Source: Roseateles oligotrophus
GTDB lineage: Bacteria; Pseudomonadota; Gammaproteobacteria; Burkholderiales; Burkholderiaceae_C
Reading direction: 5' to 3'
DNA length: 64,000 nucleotides
NCBI RefSeq assembly: GCF_025717515.1
Contig: NZ_JAJIRN010000004.1
Span: forward strand, 124,001 to 188,000
Shown: positions 1-10,962 of the stretch, one piece after another
Layout of the letters: each line of letters starts with the position of its first letter
Numbering within the stretch: position 1 is the stretch's first letter
Made by a program: the position numbers and the translations under genes
The notes under the pieces: model-generated
Database searches by the model: none
Told to the model about the DNA's origin: nothing
What the model saw: the letters and a program-made list of their open reading frames with translations, nothing else

Positions 1-2117
<2,117 letters not shown>

Positions 2118-2679
2118 GCTGACTCCAGGAGGGGGGGATAAGAAACTGCGTAAAAAAGAAACTGCAAAAAATACTGCGTGGGACAAAAAACTTCGGATAA
2201 ACACTTTGCTTCGGGGTGCCAAACGTTTGCCACCACCGGCTCCAGCCAATGCGGCGACCCTATTGTTCTGATGCTAGCGTCAAAGTGTGACAAAGCGGGA
2301 CACCGTATTCACGGGGTTGCGCAAATATAAATAGCTGTTTTCGCCGAAAAACAAAGGGTTTACCCATGATCCGAATGACCTATTTTCAAAATACCTGAAG
2401 TTTCATCACAAAAATAGGGCGGTCGCCCGCGGCATCTAGGGTATTCACCGATCGGTTTGAGTATTGCCCCTTCGTCCGATCGGGCTGGCGATACAGCCCT
2501 CAGGCCAGCCGCCCTTCGATTGACTCCGCCAAAGAGAAAGAACGTCAGCAAAGCGGCCGGGCCACCCAAACTAGAATCGGCTCCCTGTTTGTGTTCACTC
2601 CTCCCGGTCGGCCGCACCGCCGAATGTCGTATCACCGCACCCCGCCCCGGCCCTGCCCCGCCCGCCAATCGCTGATTCC
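2118..2679. other. Divergent intergenic region, no gene seen
   Basis: These 562 bases separate the secreted nuclease (minus) from the ABC exporter (plus). The part next to the nuclease (about 2140-2220) is A/T rich and contains a direct repeat of GCAGTTTCTT on the minus strand just before the nuclease ribosome site. A weak minus-strand promoter candidate is TTGGCA with a 17-base spacer to TATCCG around 2195-2225. The part next to the exporter is C/G rich and pyrimidine rich, and I see no convincing promoter or ribosome site there. Short open frames in it lack coding character. Confidence 0.5.
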
Positions 2680-4437
2680 ATGACCCTGAAACAAATGCTC
2701 GTCGGCTTCGTGCGCCGGCATTGGGCCGCCTACGCGCTAGCGGCGCTGATGCTGTTCTGCATCGCGCTGCTGACCGTCTGGATTCCGCGTCAGGTCGGCC
2801 ATGTCGTTGACGGCCTGGTCGCAGGCACGCTGCATGGCGATGCCTTGCTGACTCAGCTGGCATTCCTGGTCGGCTGCGGTGTCTTGATCTATCTGCTGCG
2901 AGTCGGTTGGCGTTTAGCCTTGTTCGCCGCCGCCTACCGGCTAGGCCAGGAGTTACGTACGCGGCTCTATCAAGTCCTGACCCTGCAAGGTCCGGTGTTC
3001 TTTCAAGCCAAACGCACCGGCGACCTGATGGCCCTGGCCACCAACGACATCGACGCGGTTGAAATGGCCGCCGGGGAGGCCCTATTGGCCGCCTTTGACG
3101 GCTCACTGACCTTGGCTCTGGTGCTGACGATGATGACCTTGGGCATCGACTGGCGCCTGGGTCTGGCGGCATTGCTGCCCTTTCCTTTGATGGCCTATGC
3201 GTTTTGGCGCATCTCCGAGAAGGTGCATCAGGCCTGGCAAAGCTCGCTCGGCCGCTTCTCCGGCCTCAATCAACATGTGCAAGAGGGCTTGTCCGGCGTG
3301 CGAACCCTGCGCGCGCTGGGCCTGACCGAGCGCAATGCCCGGCAGTTCAGCGAGCTGGCCGAGAGCGCCGGCAATGCCAGCTATCAAGCCCAGCGCTGGG
3401 AGGCTGCGTTCGAGCCGGCAGTCGGCATGACGCTGAGCGCCGCCTTGACGATTGCGCTCGGCCTGGGCGCCTATTTGGTCGCCAAGCAAGAACTGACCAT
3501 CGGCCAGCTGACCGCCTTCACGATGTATTTGGGTCAGCTGATCTGGCCGATGTTTGCGGCCGGCTGGGTGTTGTCATTGCTGGAGCGCGGCCGGGCCGCC
3601 TGGGACCGTTTGCTGCCGGTTCTGGAGGCGCCGCTAACGTTGAGTGACAGCGGCTCAGCGGTCCCGCCTACCGCGGCTTCAATTCGTTTCGAGCGGGTCA
3701 GTTTCGGCTATGCCTTGGCCGAAACAGCGGCCCTGACCGATATCAGCCTGACGCTGAGCCCCGGCCAAACCCTGGGTCTGGTCGGCCCGACCGGCGCCGG
3801 CAAGTCCACCTTGCTGCATTTGCTGCTGCGCCAATTCGAGCCGACCGCCGGCAGCATTCATCTGGGCCCGCATGCGCTGCCCGAGCTGAGCCTGCAAGCG
3901 CTGCGCCAGGGCTTGGCCTGGGTGCCGCAGGAACCGTTTTTGTTCTCGGCCAGCATCGCCGAGAACATTGCCCTGGCAAGACCCGAGGCTACGCCGAGCG
4001 AGATCGAAGCCGCAGCCCGCATGGCCGCCGTGCATGAAGACATCCTGCGCTTGCCCGCCGGCTACGCCACCGAAATTGGCGAACGCGGCGTGACGCTGTC
4101 GGGTGGCCAACGCCAGCGCGTGGCGATTGCCCGGGCGCTGCTGTCCGACGCGCCCTTATTGCTGCTGGACGATGCGCTGTCGGCGGTGGACACCGGCACC
4201 GAGACGCAAATACTTGAACATCTGCGCGAGCTGAGGCGATCGCGTCCCGATAGAAGCAGCCTGATCGTCAGCCACCGACTCAGCGCCGTGATGGACGCCG
4301 ACCATATTGTCGTGCTGCAACAAGGCCGCATCACCGAGCAAGGTGGCCATGCCGAGCTGCTATCGATTGAAGGCGGGTGGTACGCGGCGCAATGGCGTTA
4401 TCAACAACTGGAGGCCAGCATTGATGCCGACGAATGA
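2680..4437 (+). CDS. mdlA: ABC exporter half-transporter, MdlA-like
   Basis: The 585-residue protein has an N-terminal type I exporter membrane domain (about residues 15-300, six predicted helices) and a C-terminal ATPase. Walker A is GPTGAGKST, the signature is LSGGQRQ, and Walker B is LLLLDDALSAVD. The residue after the Walker B aspartate is Asp instead of the usual catalytic Glu, as in known MdlA-type subunits. It overlaps the next gene by 14 bases, and the two together would form a heterodimeric inner-membrane exporter. The substrate is unknown; MdlAB/SmdAB homologues are multidrug or peptide exporters. No clear Shine-Dalgarno sequence precedes the ATG. Confidence 0.85.
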   Translation: MTLKQMLVGFVRRHWAAYALAALMLFCIALLTVWIPRQVGHVVDGLVAGTLHGDALLTQLAFLVGCGVLIYLLRVGWRLALFAAAYRLGQELRTRLYQVLTLQGPVFFQAKRTGDLMALATNDIDAVEMAAGEALLAAFDGSLTLALVLTMMTLGIDWRLGLAALLPFPLMAYAFWRISEKVHQAWQSSLGRFSGLNQHVQEGLSGVRTLRALGLTERNARQFSELAESAGNASYQAQRWEAAFEPAVGMTLSAALTIALGLGAYLVAKQELTIGQLTAFTMYLGQLIWPMFAAGWVLSLLERGRAAWDRLLPVLEAPLTLSDSGSAVPPTAASIRFERVSFGYALAETAALTDISLTLSPGQTLGLVGPTGAGKSTLLHLLLRQFEPTAGSIHLGPHALPELSLQALRQGLAWVPQEPFLFSASIAENIALARPEATPSEIEAAARMAAVHEDILRLPAGYATEIGERGVTLSGGQRQRVAIARALLSDAPLLLLDDALSAVDTGTETQILEHLRELRRSRPDRSSLIVSHRLSAVMDADHIVVLQQGRITEQGGHAELLSIEGGWYAAQWRYQQLEASIDADE

Positions 4438-6175
4438 AATTGAACGCCCCTGGGCCGCCGTTGGCTTGTTGATGGAAGCCGCCGAGCCCGAGAAGCGGAC
4501 TCTCTCTCGCGGTGTTCTCTGGCTGCTGCTGGCGGCCGGCCTCGAGGCGCTCGGGCCCATCACCGCCAAGCATTTCATCGACAACTATTTGCAGCCGCGC
4601 CACTTCGACGCGCTGGCGATGGCGCTGCTTTTGATAGCCCTGTTGCTGACCGGTTGGGCCAGCAGCTGGATACGCTTTGGCCAGCTTTCGCGCATGGCCG
4701 GTGTGGCCAGGCGCTCGGTCTTGCGGCTGCGCGAAAGGGTCTACGCCCATGTGCTGGCGCTGCCGATGAGCTACTTCGACCGAGCCATCACCGGTCAGTT
4801 GGTCAGTCGCGTTACCAATGACAGCGAGGCCGTCAACACCCTTTATCGGCAGGTCTTGTATGTGATGCTGGACTCCAGCATCGTCGTGATCGGCTCGTTG
4901 ATTGCGATGGCCTGGCTGGACTGGCGGCTGATGCTTATCGTGGCGATGCTGGTGCCGGCAATGTTGTTGATCATCGCGCTCTATCAACGCCTGAGCGCGC
5001 CGGCGGTGGCGCGCGCGCGCCAACTACGCAGCGACATCAACGCGCAAATGGCCGAGAGCATGGCCGGCATGGCGATGCTGCAAGCGGCCGGCGCCGCCGC
5101 GCGTTTTGGGCAACGCTTCGAGCGCACCAACCGGGCCCATTTGAATGCCCGTGTGGCCGAACTCAGCGCCAATGCCTGGCTCCTGCGGCCTGCGCTTGAC
5201 CTGCTCAATGTGCTGCTGCTGGTGACCGTTATCTACGGTTTCGGCCGACGCGATGTGAGCGGCCTGGAGGTCGGCCTGCTGTTTGCATTTTTGAGCTATA
5301 TCGCCCGCGTCGTCGAGCCGCTGATTCAAATTACCATGCAGTTCGGGCAGTTGCAGCAATCGATGATTGCGGCCTCGCGAGTGCGCGGCCTGCTGCAGGA
5401 AAACGTGGCAGCGAGCCGAGCCGTGGCCGGCCACGAGATCAGCGCCGGCGCCATCAAGCTTGAGCAACTGAGCTTCGGCTATGACCCGCAGCGCCCGGTC
5501 TTGCGCGAACTCAATCTCGACTTTGCCGCCGGCAGCTTTGTCGGCATCGTCGGTCACACCGGCAGCGGCAAATCCACGCTCCTGTCGCTGCTCTTGCGTT
5601 TTTACGAGGCCCAAAGCGGACAGATCACGATCGACGGCCGGCCCCTGGCCACCTTGCCCGACGAGGCGTTTCGCGCCGCCGTCGGCCTGGTGCCGCAAGA
5701 GCCCTACCTGATGGCCGCCAGCGCACGCGAGAACATTACGATGGGTCGCCGGATCACTGAGGACGCATTGATCGCAGCGGCCAAGGCGGCCCGCATCCAT
5801 GAGTTCCTGAGCGGCCTGCCGCAGGGCTTCGACACCGTCTTGGGTGAAGGTGGAGCGCGGGTCTCCACCGGGCAAAAACAGCTGATCGCGATGGCCCGCG
5901 CCTTGGCCGGTGCGCCGCGTATTCTGTTCCTGGATGAAGCCACCTCGAATATCGACAGTGCCACCGAACGGATCGTTAGCGATGCCCTGCTGGCCTTGCG
6001 CGGCCGGGTTACCGTAGTGGCAATTGCTCACCGGCTATCGACCATCCGCGAGGCGGATCAAATCATCGTGCTGAATCACGGTCACTTGGTTGAGCGCGGC
6101 ACGCATTCGGAACTGATGGCCCATCAGGGCGGCATCTATCAGCGCTTGGTGGCCTTGCAAGCGCTGGAGGAGTGA
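4424..6175 (+). CDS. mdlB: ABC exporter half-transporter, MdlB-like
   Basis: The 583-residue protein is the second half of the exporter. I start it at the ATG at 4424 (MPTNEIERPWAAV), inside the end of mdlA and after a GGAGG-like ribosome site; a longer frame upstream reads through mdlA out of frame and is unlikely. It has six membrane helices, then an ATPase with Walker A GHTGSGKST and Walker B ILFLDEATSNID carrying the catalytic Glu. The signature is VSTGQKQ, not LSGGQ. Paired with MdlA this gives one consensus and one degenerate ATP site, the usual asymmetry of heterodimeric exporters. Confidence 0.87.
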   Translation: MPTNEIERPWAAVGLLMEAAEPEKRTLSRGVLWLLLAAGLEALGPITAKHFIDNYLQPRHFDALAMALLLIALLLTGWASSWIRFGQLSRMAGVARRSVLRLRERVYAHVLALPMSYFDRAITGQLVSRVTNDSEAVNTLYRQVLYVMLDSSIVVIGSLIAMAWLDWRLMLIVAMLVPAMLLIIALYQRLSAPAVARARQLRSDINAQMAESMAGMAMLQAAGAAARFGQRFERTNRAHLNARVAELSANAWLLRPALDLLNVLLLVTVIYGFGRRDVSGLEVGLLFAFLSYIARVVEPLIQITMQFGQLQQSMIAASRVRGLLQENVAASRAVAGHEISAGAIKLEQLSFGYDPQRPVLRELNLDFAAGSFVGIVGHTGSGKSTLLSLLLRFYEAQSGQITIDGRPLATLPDEAFRAAVGLVPQEPYLMAASARENITMGRRITEDALIAAAKAARIHEFLSGLPQGFDTVLGEGGARVSTGQKQLIAMARALAGAPRILFLDEATSNIDSATERIVSDALLALRGRVTVVAIAHRLSTIREADQIIVLNHGHLVERGTHSELMAHQGGIYQRLVALQALEE

Positions 6176-6185
6176 GGGCCGCGCC

Positions 6186-6371
6186 CTACAACATCATCGC
6201 CAGCCGTTCCAATATCAGCACCGCGAAGAAGCCCAAACCGGCCAATACCGTCCACTTGATGATGATGAGGCCGCGCTGGCGCCAAAGGACCTGACCGGTG
6301 CCGATATAGAGCGCGAAACACAGCACGCCGGCAAACAGCAAGAGGCCCGCGACAAGACGGAATAGGAACAT
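6186..6371 (-). CDS. Small two-helix membrane protein, function unknown
   Basis: This 61-residue protein starts MFLFRLVAGLLLFAGVLCFA and has two hydrophobic segments (about residues 3-23 and 36-56) separated by a short basic loop (WRQRG). It begins six bases after the lpxC stop, so it is probably translated by coupling and cotranscribed with lpxC. The start has no obvious ribosome site. Membrane topology and operon position suggest a real gene. It ends against the convergent mdlB gene. I do not recognise a named family and infer no function. Confidence 0.6.
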   Translation of the reverse strand: MFLFRLVAGLLLFAGVLCFALYIGTGQVLWRQRGLIIIKWTVLAGLGFFAVLILERLAMML

Positions 6372-6377
6372 AACTAT

Positions 6378-7313
6378 TTACCAGGCCGGGGCCAGCTCCG
6401 CAAAGCCCTTGGGCGCTTGGCTGGCGTCCTCGAAGCTGACGAATTCGAAGGCCGATTCGTCCGCCAGTAGCGCGCGCAAGAGCTTGTTATTGAGTGCATG
6501 GCCGCCCTTGAACGAGGTGTAGGCCGCCAGCAGCGGATAGCCTGCCACTTGCATGTCACCGATCGCATCGAGGATCTTGTGCTTGACGAACTCATCGTCA
6601 TAACGCAGCCCTTCAGCGTTCAGCACCTTGTAGTCATCGACAACGATGGCGTTGTCCATCGAGCCACCCAGGGTCAGGCCGCGCGAACGCATCAGTTCGA
6701 TATCGCTGGTCATGCCGAAGGTGCGGGCGCGGGCGATTTCGCGCTTGTACTGGCCCGAACCCATATCAAACACATATTGCTGACCGGTGGCCGAGACCGC
6801 CGGATTGTCAAATTCGATCTCGAAACTGAGCGTGTAGCCATGGTGCGGCGTCAGCTTGGCCCACATCAGGCGTTTGCCTTCGCCCTGGCGCACCTCGACC
6901 TCCTTTTTGACGCGCAAAAACTTCTTGGCCGCCTTTTGCAACTCGATGCCGGCGCTTTGCAGCAGATAGACAAAACTGGCGGCCGAGCCGTCCAATATGG
7001 GCACCTCGTCGGCGTTGATGTCTACATAAAGATTGTCCAAGCCCAGCCCGGCGCAGGCCGATAGCAGATGCTCGATGGTCTGTACCTTGGGTGCACCGGG
7101 GTCACCGCCCGGGCTGACCGTGGTTGCCATACGGGTATCGCAAACGGTGTCCACGCGCACCGGAATGTCGACCGGCGTATTCAGATCGACCCGTCGGAAC
7201 ACGATGCCGGTGTTGACGGGCGCCGGCCGCAGCGTCAACTCAACCCGTTGGCCGCTGTGAATTCCGACGCCAACCGCCTTGGTCAGAGATTTGAGTGTTC
7301 TTTGTTGAAGCAT
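6378..7313 (-). CDS. lpxC: UDP-3-O-acyl-N-acetylglucosamine deacetylase LpxC
   Basis: LpxC catalyses the committed step of lipid A synthesis, zinc-dependent deacetylation of UDP-3-O-acyl-GlcNAc, in the cytoplasm. The 311-residue protein begins [20 protein letters not shown], typical of the family, which is about 305 residues. Zinc-site motifs are visible: [11 protein letters not shown], then [12 protein letters not shown], and the catalytic histidine in [11 protein letters not shown]. It closes the dcw region, as in many proteobacteria, but here its ATG is only 17 bases after the stop of a sensor kinase, so the two may share a transcript. No strong ribosome site is visible. Confidence 0.97.
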   Translation of the reverse strand: MLQQRTLKSLTKAVGVGIHSGQRVELTLRPAPVNTGIVFRRVDLNTPVDIPVRVDTVCDTRMATTVSPGGDPGAPKVQTIEHLLSACAGLGLDNLYVDINADEVPILDGSAASFVYLLQSAGIELQKAAKKFLRVKKEVEVRQGEGKRLMWAKLTPHHGYTLSFEIEFDNPAVSATGQQYVFDMGSGQYKREIARARTFGMTSDIELMRSRGLTLGGSMDNAIVVDDYKVLNAEGLRYDDEFVKHKILDAIGDMQVAGYPLLAAYTSFKGGHALNNKLLRALLADESAFEFVSFEDASQAPKGFAELAPAW

Positions 7314-7330
7314 GGTTCGAGTGTCGGTGA

Positions 7331-9391
7331 TCAGCTCGGTTTTTGCTGGCCTGGGGCCTCTTCCCTTGAGACGGGCAGCCGCAAACTCAGGCGCGTGCCA
7401 TGCCCGAGGCTGGAGTCGATCCGCAGTGAACCGCCAAGCCGCAGGGCTCGACGCTGCTGGCTTTTCAGGCCGCGGCCCATCTGTGCGGTGGCGATATCAA
7501 AGCCATCGCCATCGTCCTCGACGCGGATTTCGACATAGCGCGAATGATTGCGCGTCACCATGCGCACCCGCGTCGCGCGGGCATGTTTGAGTACATTGCT
7601 GAGCGCCTCTTGCATCAGCCGCAGCACATGCAAGGCGTCGGGTGGCTCCAACCATTCCAACAGCGGCAGGTCTTGCACATCCCATTCCAACATCAAGCCA
7701 CCGGCCTGCAAACGCTTGCCCAGGCGGTAACGCATGGTGGCCAGCAAGGCGACCAAATCATGGGCAACCGGCTCCAGCGAGTCGATCACCAAACGCAGAT
7801 CATCGACGCACTCACGCAGCACCTCGACCACCTTGTCTTGGTCCATGCTGCCCTGCTCCACCGCCACCATCGCCGACAGCAAGGATGAGCCGAGGCCATC
7901 GTGCATGTCCTGCATCAGCCGTTGCCGCTCGATCAACAAAGCCTGCTGCCGCTCCGCCTCGCGCAAGCGCTCGTACTGCGCCTGCAATTCGGTGCTCTGC
8001 AATTGCAGGCGCTCGCCCAATTGCCGATTCAGCAGCTCGACTTCAGACAACGCGCCGGTATAGCGGCGCTGCACCGCATACAAGAAACTCGCCAAGGTGA
8101 GCAAGGTCGCATAGGGCATCAAGTAGATATGTTCAGGCCAGGCCGCGCCGGCCAGCAGGGTCAGGTCATGCATGCCAAGCAGCAGGCTCAACATGAGACT
8201 CAAGGCAATCATGCGCAGTTCCCGACTGCCCTCACTCCAAGCCAGCCGCATCACAAACAGCACCGCCAGCGTGCCGACCAGCGCGTTGGCGCCGTGTTGC
8301 AGCAAGGAGCTGCCCAGCACTTCATTCCACCAGGGCAAGGTGAGCAAGCCACTGATCAACACAAAACCGACCATGCAGCGCTCAAGCAACTCGAAACGCC
8401 GGTGTGCAAAGCGCAGCGCAAACAAGAAAATCAGCAGCATGACCCAGGACATCGACGCATTGGTGAGCCACCAAAACCATTCCAGACCCAAGGCCTTGCG
8501 CGGCAACTCCAGGTGGTAATGCAGATTGCGGACCCACCAGGCCGCCGACAATATGGCGAACAGAAGAAAGGCCGGCTCATCGCGTCTGCGCACCCACAAG
8601 GAAAGCGAAAAAAGACCGAGGGCAATTAGCGTTAGGCCGGTCGCCTGAGGCACACCGATTTGCAGCCACCAACGGCGCTGAAAGCGCGTCTCGACATCCT
8701 CCCGCGCGCCCAACCATGCGGTGGAGACGGAAAACGCGGCGCCAGTCGCGACCGGCACCGCCACCACGACATCGATCATTTGATGCTGGCGCAACTCGGT
8801 CAATGCGGCAGGAAAGACCACCCAAAGAGGCCGCACCCATTGCTCGCGCGCGCCGGCTTGATTGTCAAAAATCGGCTGCCAGCCCTCATTGCTGCGCACC
8901 AGGACCGCTGCGGCCATTGAAACCAATCGCGGCATGTACAAGGCCACCGAAGTCGGCCATCGGCCCTGCTCGGGCGCATACCGGAATCGGTACCAGCGCA
9001 TTTGAACGGCGGGCTCCGCCTTGATCCCGCCTGCACTTGCCCCACGGCCGCTTAAGTCGGGCAAAGCCACCGTCGCCCAGGCCTTTGGGTCCTCCGGGGG
9101 CTGCAGGTGCGCGGGCAAACCGCCACGCTTGTCCGCCGCGCCATCCATCGCGCGCAGGGCAGCCCACCAAGCATCCAACTCGCTACGGCTCCATGCGCTC
9201 AGCGCCAATTCAGCCGCCTGCGCTTGTTCACCGGCATGCTGGGCAGGGGCCTCGGGCAGCGACATGGCCTGCGCGCGTGCCGGCGTATAAAAGGCCAGCC
9301 CGCAGCCGAGCAGGATGACCGCCAGAAGAGCCAACAAACTGCGCCTTAACAGCGAATGGATTGCGTCAGGAAGATCCAAGTCAGGCTTCAA
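7331..9391 (-). CDS. Membrane sensor histidine kinase, NarX/DesK-type core
   Basis: The protein (about 687 residues) has a signal-like N-terminal helix, a periplasmic region, about seven hydrophobic helices (7TMR-DISM-like), a short coiled coil, and a HisKA_3/HATPase core. The phosphoacceptor His is in [10 protein letters not shown] (codon 7901-7903). ATP-binding motifs are [19 protein letters not shown] and [16 protein letters not shown]. The start is uncertain: the longest frame begins at an ATG at 9496 inside the ftsZ terminator stem, which I reject; TTG codons at 9391 or 9379 sit before the hydrophobic helix. The gene stands between ftsZ and lpxC without a response regulator. The signal is unknown. 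Confidence 0.8.
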   Translation of the reverse strand: MKPDLDLPDAIHSLLRRSLLALLAVILLGCGLAFYTPARAQAMSLPEAPAQHAGEQAQAAELALSAWSRSELDAWWAALRAMDGAADKRGGLPAHLQPPEDPKAWATVALPDLSGRGASAGGIKAEPAVQMRWYRFRYAPEQGRWPTSVALYMPRLVSMAAAVLVRSNEGWQPIFDNQAGAREQWVRPLWVVFPAALTELRQHQMIDVVVAVPVATGAAFSVSTAWLGAREDVETRFQRRWWLQIGVPQATGLTLIALGLFSLSLWVRRRDEPAFLLFAILSAAWWVRNLHYHLELPRKALGLEWFWWLTNASMSWVMLLIFLFALRFAHRRFELLERCMVGFVLISGLLTLPWWNEVLGSSLLQHGANALVGTLAVLFVMRLAWSEGSRELRMIALSLMLSLLLGMHDLTLLAGAAWPEHIYLMPYATLLTLASFLYAVQRRYTGALSEVELLNRQLGERLQLQSTELQAQYERLREAERQQALLIERQRLMQDMHDGLGSSLLSAMVAVEQGSMDQDKVVEVLRECVDDLRLVIDSLEPVAHDLVALLATMRYRLGKRLQAGGLMLEWDVQDLPLLEWLEPPDALHVLRLMQEALSNVLKHARATRVRMVTRNHSRYVEIRVEDDGDGFDIATAQMGRGLKSQQRRALRLGGSLRIDSSLGHGTRLSLRLPVSREEAPGQQKPS

Positions 9392-9447
9392 AAAATGAGC
9401 GCGGGTAGCGCCGAAAAACTGGCTGAAAGGTAGACAGGCGGACAGGC

Positions 9448-9493
9448 AAAAAAAGGCCCGATTCCGTGAAGAGACTTCACGGAATCGGGCCTT
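9448..9493 (-). terminator. Intrinsic terminator of ftsZ
   Basis: A perfect 17-base stem (arms 9455-9471 and 9475-9491) with a three-base loop is followed on the minus strand by seven T residues (9454 down to 9448). Two further flanking bases also pair. It lies about 40 bases past the ftsZ stop and should end the long dcw transcript before the sensor kinase gene. The loop and stem are far longer than needed for termination. Confidence 0.9.
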
Positions 9494-9530
9494 CATTCTG
9501 CGTCAGAACCCACACCGGGTTCCGCTTCTA

Positions 9531-10769
9531 TCAATCGGCCTGCTTGCGCAGAAAAGCCGGGATTTCGATCTCGTCCATGCCGTTTGACGACAAGGCCTCA
9601 ACCTTGGCCGACGCTGTACGACCGCGCCCCTGCCAAACGCTTGGGCCGCCCGAGCCGCCGATATCAACACCGCCGCTCATGCCAAAACCGATGGCCGAAG
9701 CAGCTACGCCACCCCGACCCATCACCGCCTCGGTCAAGACCGGAATGTCATGGGTACCGGTGCGCAGGCCTTGGCTTTGGTTCACCACCAACACAGGCGC
9801 CACGGCAGCGCGTGCACGCTGCGACAAGCCGGTGGCGATGACCGTGACGCGCAAGGCGTCGCCGAGGCTTTCGTCATAGGTCGTGCCATAAATAATATGG
9901 GCATCTTCCGACGCATAGCGCTTGATCGTATTCATCGCAATGCGCGACTCGTTCAGCTTGAAATTGCCCTTGCTGGCTGCAATCAACACCAGCACACCGC
10001 GCGCGCCGGATAGATCGACACCATCCAGCAGCGGGCAAGCAACTGCGGCGTCCGCTGCCTTGCCGGCACGATCCGGGCCACTGGCCTGAGCAGTACCCAT
10101 CATGGCCTTGCCCGGCTCGCTCATCACCGTCTTGAGGTCGGCGAAGTCAACGTTGATCAGGCCGGGAACATGAATCACGTCGGAGATGCCACCGACCGCA
10201 TTCTTCAGCACGTCGTTGGCGTGCGCGAAGGCTTGATCCTGAGTCACGTCGTCGCCCAACACGTCGAGCAATTTGTCGTTCAAAACCACGATCAAGGAGT
10301 CGACATTGGCCTCCAATTCGGCCAGACCGGCGTCGGCCGCCTTCAGGCGCCGGCCACCTTCGAATTCAAAGGGCTTGGTCACAACGCCAACGGTCAAGAT
10401 GCCCATTTCGCGCGCAACTCGGGCAATCACAGGGGCTGCGCCGGTCCCGGTGCCGCCGCCCATGCCGGCCGTGATGAACAACATATGCGCGCCCTGAATG
10501 GCCTCGCGGATACGCGCCTCGGCCTCTTCGGCCGCCGACTTGCCCATCTCAGGCTTGGCGCCAGCGCCCAGACCCGTTGTTCCCAACTGCAGAAGTTGAT
10601 CGGCTTTCGAGCGATTTAACGCCTGCGCATCGGTGTTGGCGCAGAGGAACTCCACACCCTGAACGCCCTGAGCAATCATGTGCTCAACCGCATTACCGCC
10701 GCCGCCACCGACACCAATCACCTTGATTTGAGTGCCTTGGTCAAACTCTTCGATCATCTCGATCGCCAT
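9531..10769 (-). CDS. ftsZ: Cell division GTPase FtsZ
   Basis: FtsZ is the tubulin-like GTPase that polymerises into the division ring at midcell. The 412-residue protein starts MAIEMIEEFDQGTQIKVIGV after a strong AAGGAGAA ribosome site. Nucleotide-binding motifs are GGGGNAVEHM near the start and the tubulin signature GGGTGTGAAP. The C-terminal peptide EIEIPAFLRKQAD is the conserved tail that binds FtsA and other partners, after a variable linker. It is the last gene of the dcw run and is followed by a strong terminator. A separate promoter candidate lies in the 190-base gap to ftsA. Confidence 0.98.
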   Translation of the reverse strand: MAIEMIEEFDQGTQIKVIGVGGGGGNAVEHMIAQGVQGVEFLCANTDAQALNRSKADQLLQLGTTGLGAGAKPEMGKSAAEEAEARIREAIQGAHMLFITAGMGGGTGTGAAPVIARVAREMGILTVGVVTKPFEFEGGRRLKAADAGLAELEANVDSLIVVLNDKLLDVLGDDVTQDQAFAHANDVLKNAVGGISDVIHVPGLINVDFADLKTVMSEPGKAMMGTAQASGPDRAGKAADAAVACPLLDGVDLSGARGVLVLIAASKGNFKLNESRIAMNTIKRYASEDAHIIYGTTYDESLGDALRVTVIATGLSQRARAAVAPVLVVNQSQGLRTGTHDIPVLTEAVMGRGGVAASAIGFGMSGGVDIGGSGGPSVWQGRGRTASAKVEALSSNGMDEIEIPAFLRKQAD

Positions 10770-10881
10770 ATAAATTCTCCTTCAGCAATTTTGTGCCGCT
10801 GCCTTGCGTGAAAACCTCAGGGAAGACCCTCTTTTTTCACCCACCGCCGTTGTTTCCCGGCGGCTAAATGTCCTATTTATC

Positions 10882-10911
10882 ATTATCCAAGATAAACAGG
10901 CCATATTTCAA
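10882..10911 (-). promoter_or_regulatory. Candidate sigma70 promoter for ftsZ
   Basis: On the minus strand, TTGAAA (10911-10906) is separated by 18 bases from GATAAT (10887-10882) in the A/T-rich stretch between ftsA and ftsZ. It would start transcription about 105 bases before the ftsZ start codon and allow ftsZ to be expressed apart from the upstream genes, as is known in other bacteria. This is a pattern match only. Confidence 0.4.
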
Positions 10912-10962
10912 AAAAAGTGTGAGAAAACATCTCAAAACTTGGTCGAACCGGCCTTTGGGGGC

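Noticed and set aside
2360..3172. Minus-strand frame overlapping mdlA and its upstream region
   Set aside because: It is rich in Arg and Pro and antisense to the membrane domain of MdlA, with no homology features. It does not fill the intergenic gap credibly.
9392..9496. ATG at 9496 as start of the sensor kinase
   Set aside because: It lies two bases from the ftsZ terminator stem, so a transcript from the kinase promoter would not be expected to include it. The extra residues have no domain.
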